Shown here piece after piece: positions 15,385 through 17,206 of a DNA stretch of 17,206 nt. The position numbers were made by a program, and so were the translations under genes. The notes beneath the pieces were generated by a model that saw only the letters and a program-made list of their open reading frames with translations, made no database searches and was not told where the DNA came from. Each line of letters begins with the position of its first letter. The stretch's first letter is position 1. The DNA is from CAIVAT01 sp037141055 (GTDB lineage: Bacteria > Bacteroidota > Bacteroidia > Bacteroidales > FEN-979): NCBI GenBank assembly GCA_037141055.1, contig JBAXDH010000078.1, positions 1-17,206 of the forward strand, in the 5' to 3' direction.

Positions 15385-15427
15385 ATGCAACAGTTAAGGA
15401 GGTGAAATCACAACATAACAAACAGGC

Positions 15428-15454
15428 AAAAAAAAACAGGTTCTTTAACCTGTT
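15428..15454 (-). terminator. Intrinsic terminator of the FISUMP repeat-protein gene
   Basis: Read on the minus strand, an 8-bp perfect stem AACAGGTT / AACCTGTT (15454-15447 and 15442-15435) with the 4-base loop AAAG is followed by a T tract that runs through 15428 (nine T counting the last two stem bases). It lies 66 bp after the stop of the repeat protein and is directional: the + strand side has no T tract. Confidence 0.85.
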
Positions 15455-15456
15455 GC

Positions 15457-15464
15457 CAAAAGTA
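15457..15464 (-). promoter_or_regulatory. Candidate -7 element (TACTTTTG) for the lutA operon
   Basis: The minus strand reads TACTTTTG here, a fit to TAnnTTTG, immediately upstream of the terminator hairpin. Transcription would begin about 6-7 bases later, inside the first arm of the hairpin, so a lutA transcript would lack most of that arm and escape termination. No -33 TTG is present at the usual distance, which makes the call tentative. Confidence 0.35.
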
Positions 15465-15519
15465 CGGAATAATGAGTCAGGTATATAGGTCTGGCAGAAA
15501 AAAGATGCTGAAAAAAAAC

Positions 15520-17206
15520 TCAGTCCCTGATACAGCGCGTAACCATTGCGTTTCCCCTGCTCGATTCATAGTCGGAAACAGAGCCCACAACATTGTTCAG
15601 GCCGTGCACCATGGCCTTTGTTGCGCCTGAAGATTCCGATGTCCAGAAAAATGTCGCCGAGAGGCCGGGCTGGTCAAAGGACCAGGCATTGTTCTGATAC
15701 AACACGCCTGAAAGCAGTGCTTTAAATCCGGTTGGCGATGCCATTTCCTTTAATGGCGTGCCTGCCTGGGATTGCTGTGAGTAAAAATTCATCAGGGTCA
15801 GCCAGTCTGCGACGGTCGGAACATGCCATCCCGGAGGACAAAGACCCTGGCCGCCTGGCAATGCTTCTGACCGCATAAGTTCATCCCATTGATAATGTCC
15901 TCCATAAATATTGCAATTGGCGGGAATGTTACCCAGGCAATATTTTTCAATGGTGCAGTTATCTGTCTGCACCTGCGTGGATGTGACCATTGAACCGATG
16001 TTAAGGTTCTTCGAAAACCAGCACTGGGTCCCGATCAATACCGTTGGATAACTTTGATTGTCGCGATAATCGCTGACATTTGAGCCGCAAACCCCTGAAA
16101 ATGTGCTGCGGACATCAACCGGATGAATGGCCGACGATGAACACAGTCCGACATTCGTGTAGGAATAAGTTACCTGGTGAATGCCAACCCCTGCAACTGC
16201 GGGATCAAAGATGCCGGTAACCGGGTTCACGCCGGGCCCGGTGTACGTACCCCCGAGGGGAAGACCGCCTTTAAGCCTGAACGGCTTGCCATCGGCGGCA
16301 GTAACCAGGTCATTGCAGGTATTGTAAATGACCACGGGCTGCGGGCTCAGGAGAACGGTCAGCGGACTGCTTAAAGCCGGATTATTGACGCCACAGGTAA
16401 CATTGGAGGTCAGCTGGCAGGCAACAACATCCCCGATCAGCGGGATATAACTGTACACGGCATTATTCGGACCCACATTTGCGCCGTTGACTTTCCACTG
16501 GTATAAAGGACTCGAACCGCCGTTGGTTATGGCTGCAGTAAAAGTGACCAGGGTTCCGGCGCAAACGGATGCAGACGGGGTGGCCGAAACAGAAACGCCA
16601 ACCGGGAATACAGGATTGACGGTTATCGTGATGGCGCCGGACGTTGCAGGATTTCCCGTGGTGCACATTTCACCGGAGGTCAGGATGCAGGTAATCACAT
16701 CGTTGTTCGCCGGAAGATAGGTGTATACCGGATTGTTTATCCCGGCTGATATACCGTTTACCTTCCACTCGTACAACGGCAGGGTCCCGCCATTCGTTGC
16801 AGCAGCGGTTAAGGTCAGCGGAATGCCGGCGCAAACCGGGTTCGCTGAAGCCGTAATGGCAACGCTGACAGGCAGGATCGGTTTTACCACCATGGCAACA
16901 TTTCCGGAGACTGCAGGACTCCCGGATGCGCATACATCGCTGGATGTGAATATGCAGGAAATCAGATCACCGTTTACTGGAACATAGGTGTAAGCCGGGA
17001 TGTTTGCACCAGCATTTACCCCATTGACCTTCCACTGATACATGGGCGCGACCCCTCCGTTGACACCTGTTGCATTAAACGTAACCGACGAACCGGCACA
17101 AACCGGGTTTGCCGAAGGAACCACCGTGATGCTGACTGGCATAACCGGGTTCACCGTCATCGTCACTGTTGCGGATGTGGCAGGATTCCCGGTGGCACAG
17201 GTCGCG
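15520..17206 (-). CDS. Tandem Ig-like repeat protein with C-terminal FISUMP domain, 3' part
   Basis: The frame is open to the right edge (through base 17205), so the 5' end lies outside; the GTG at 17166 is an internal Val, not the start. Three tandem repeats of 89, 89 and 90 residues lie at 17145-16879, 16878-16612 and 16611-16342. Each has the pattern VCAG, LYQWKVNG, a YxYxPxxxD block, one Cys after it, then C-(x)4-NPA; more repeat sequence continues off the edge. A GGLPLGGTYTGPGV domain follows (about 16341-16100). The last 190 residues (about 16092-15520) are a FISUMP (Fib_succ_major) domain: YPTVLIGTQCWFSKNLNIG, YGGHYQWDELM, GLCPPGWHVPTVADW, FFWTSE and a final TRCIRD. It is likely a cell-surface or secreted adhesin-like protein; the role of FISUMP is unknown. 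No T9SS C-terminal sorting domain is present. Confidence 0.87.
   Translation of the reverse strand, partial: ATCATGNPATSATVTMTVNPVMPVSITVVPSANPVCAGSSVTFNATGVNGGVAPMYQWKVNGVNAGANIPAYTYVPVNGDLISCIFTSSDVCASGSPAVSGNVAMVVKPILPVSVAITASANPVCAGIPLTLTAAATNGGTLPLYEWKVNGISAGINNPVYTYLPANNDVITCILTSGEMCTTGNPATSGAITITVNPVFPVGVSVSATPSASVCAGTLVTFTAAITNGGSSPLYQWKVNGANVGPNNAVYSYIPLIGDVVACQLTSNVTCGVNNPALSSPLTVLLSPQPVVIYNTCNDLVTAADGKPFRLKGGLPLGGTYTGPGVNPVTGIFDPAVAGVGIHQVTYSYTNVGLCSSSAIHPVDVRSTFSGVCGSNVSDYRDNQSYPTVLIGTQCWFSKNLNIGSMVTSTQVQTDNCTIEKYCLGNIPANCNIYGGHYQWDELMRSEALPGGQGLCPPGWHVPTVADWLTLMNFYSQQSQAGTPLKEMASPTGFKALLSGVLYQNNAWSFDQPGLSATFFWTSESSGATKAMVHGLNNVVGSVSDYESSRGNAMVTRCIRD

Noticed and set aside
15396..15405. 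Possible fragment of a 16S rRNA 3' end on the minus strand
   Set aside because: Only about ten bases match; nothing upstream resembles rRNA.
15402..15488. A 28-codon + strand ORF starting GTG right at the perfect Shine-Dalgarno-like sequence AAGGAGGTGA
   Set aside because: The GTG is inside the SD-like sequence, so there is no spacing; the frame runs through the terminator hairpin and the composition is not protein-like.
16342..17145. Regular 267-bp repeats as a possible CRISPR or mobile repeat
   Set aside because: The period is a whole number of codons and the units encode diverged 89-residue protein repeats in one open frame.
17164..17166. GTG at 17166 as the start of the FISUMP protein
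   Set aside because: Upstream codons to the edge continue the repeat pattern (C-A-T-G-N-P-A-T-S), so it is an internal Val.

Overview
The window comes from a chromosome of the phylum Bacteroidota. The evidence is two proteins with type IX secretion (T9SS) C-terminal sorting domains (one type A, one type B/CHU_C), a FISUMP-domain protein, a PorT-like outer-membrane barrel, TAnnTTTG-type -7 promoter elements, and a general lack of Shine-Dalgarno sequences before start codons. Base composition looks moderate (roughly half G+C by eye). The order or family cannot be fixed from the sequence. No phage, transposon, CRISPR, tRNA or rRNA is visible.

Left part, + strand (1-7033). The window opens inside a rhamnan-synthesis-F (RgpF) type glycan protein, followed 16 bp later by an O-antigen ligase/polymerase-type membrane protein with a TPR tail. 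Together they look like the end of a surface-polysaccharide cluster. A WbqC-family protein follows behind its own promoter-like element. Next comes an iron(II) uptake unit: a fused FeoA-FeoB transporter that starts with TTG, its start codon touching a 21-bp palindrome just after a strong promoter element, and then a 51-codon Cys-rich membrane protein of the FeoB-associated type. The last + strand gene is an SH3/NlpC-P60 peptidase without a signal peptide, probably a cytoplasmic murein-peptide recycling enzyme.

Right part, - strand (7036-17206). Read in the direction of transcription it begins with the 3' part of a large repeat protein ending in a FISUMP domain, closed by a clear intrinsic terminator. 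A compact run of six genes follows: a lutA-like CCG Fe-S protein, an unrecognised small secreted protein, a T9SS type A multi-Ig/PKD protein, a T9SS type B propeller-PKD protein, tex (S1 RNA-binding transcription accessory protein), and a PorT-like outer-membrane barrel. Three of the junctions overlap by 1, 1 and 4 bases, so the four central genes are probably one transcript with translational coupling. It is unusual for the housekeeping gene tex to be coupled to exported T9SS cargo.

The intergenic spacers at 6134-6184 and 7736-7763 carry short tandem repeats, two of them heptamers, of a kind that may recur across the genome. No clearly new multi-gene system is demonstrable. The best leads are the feo operator/start arrangement, the tex-cargo operon with its uncharacterised 142-residue secreted protein, the solitary lutA with its overlapping terminator/promoter, and the intergenic heptamers.
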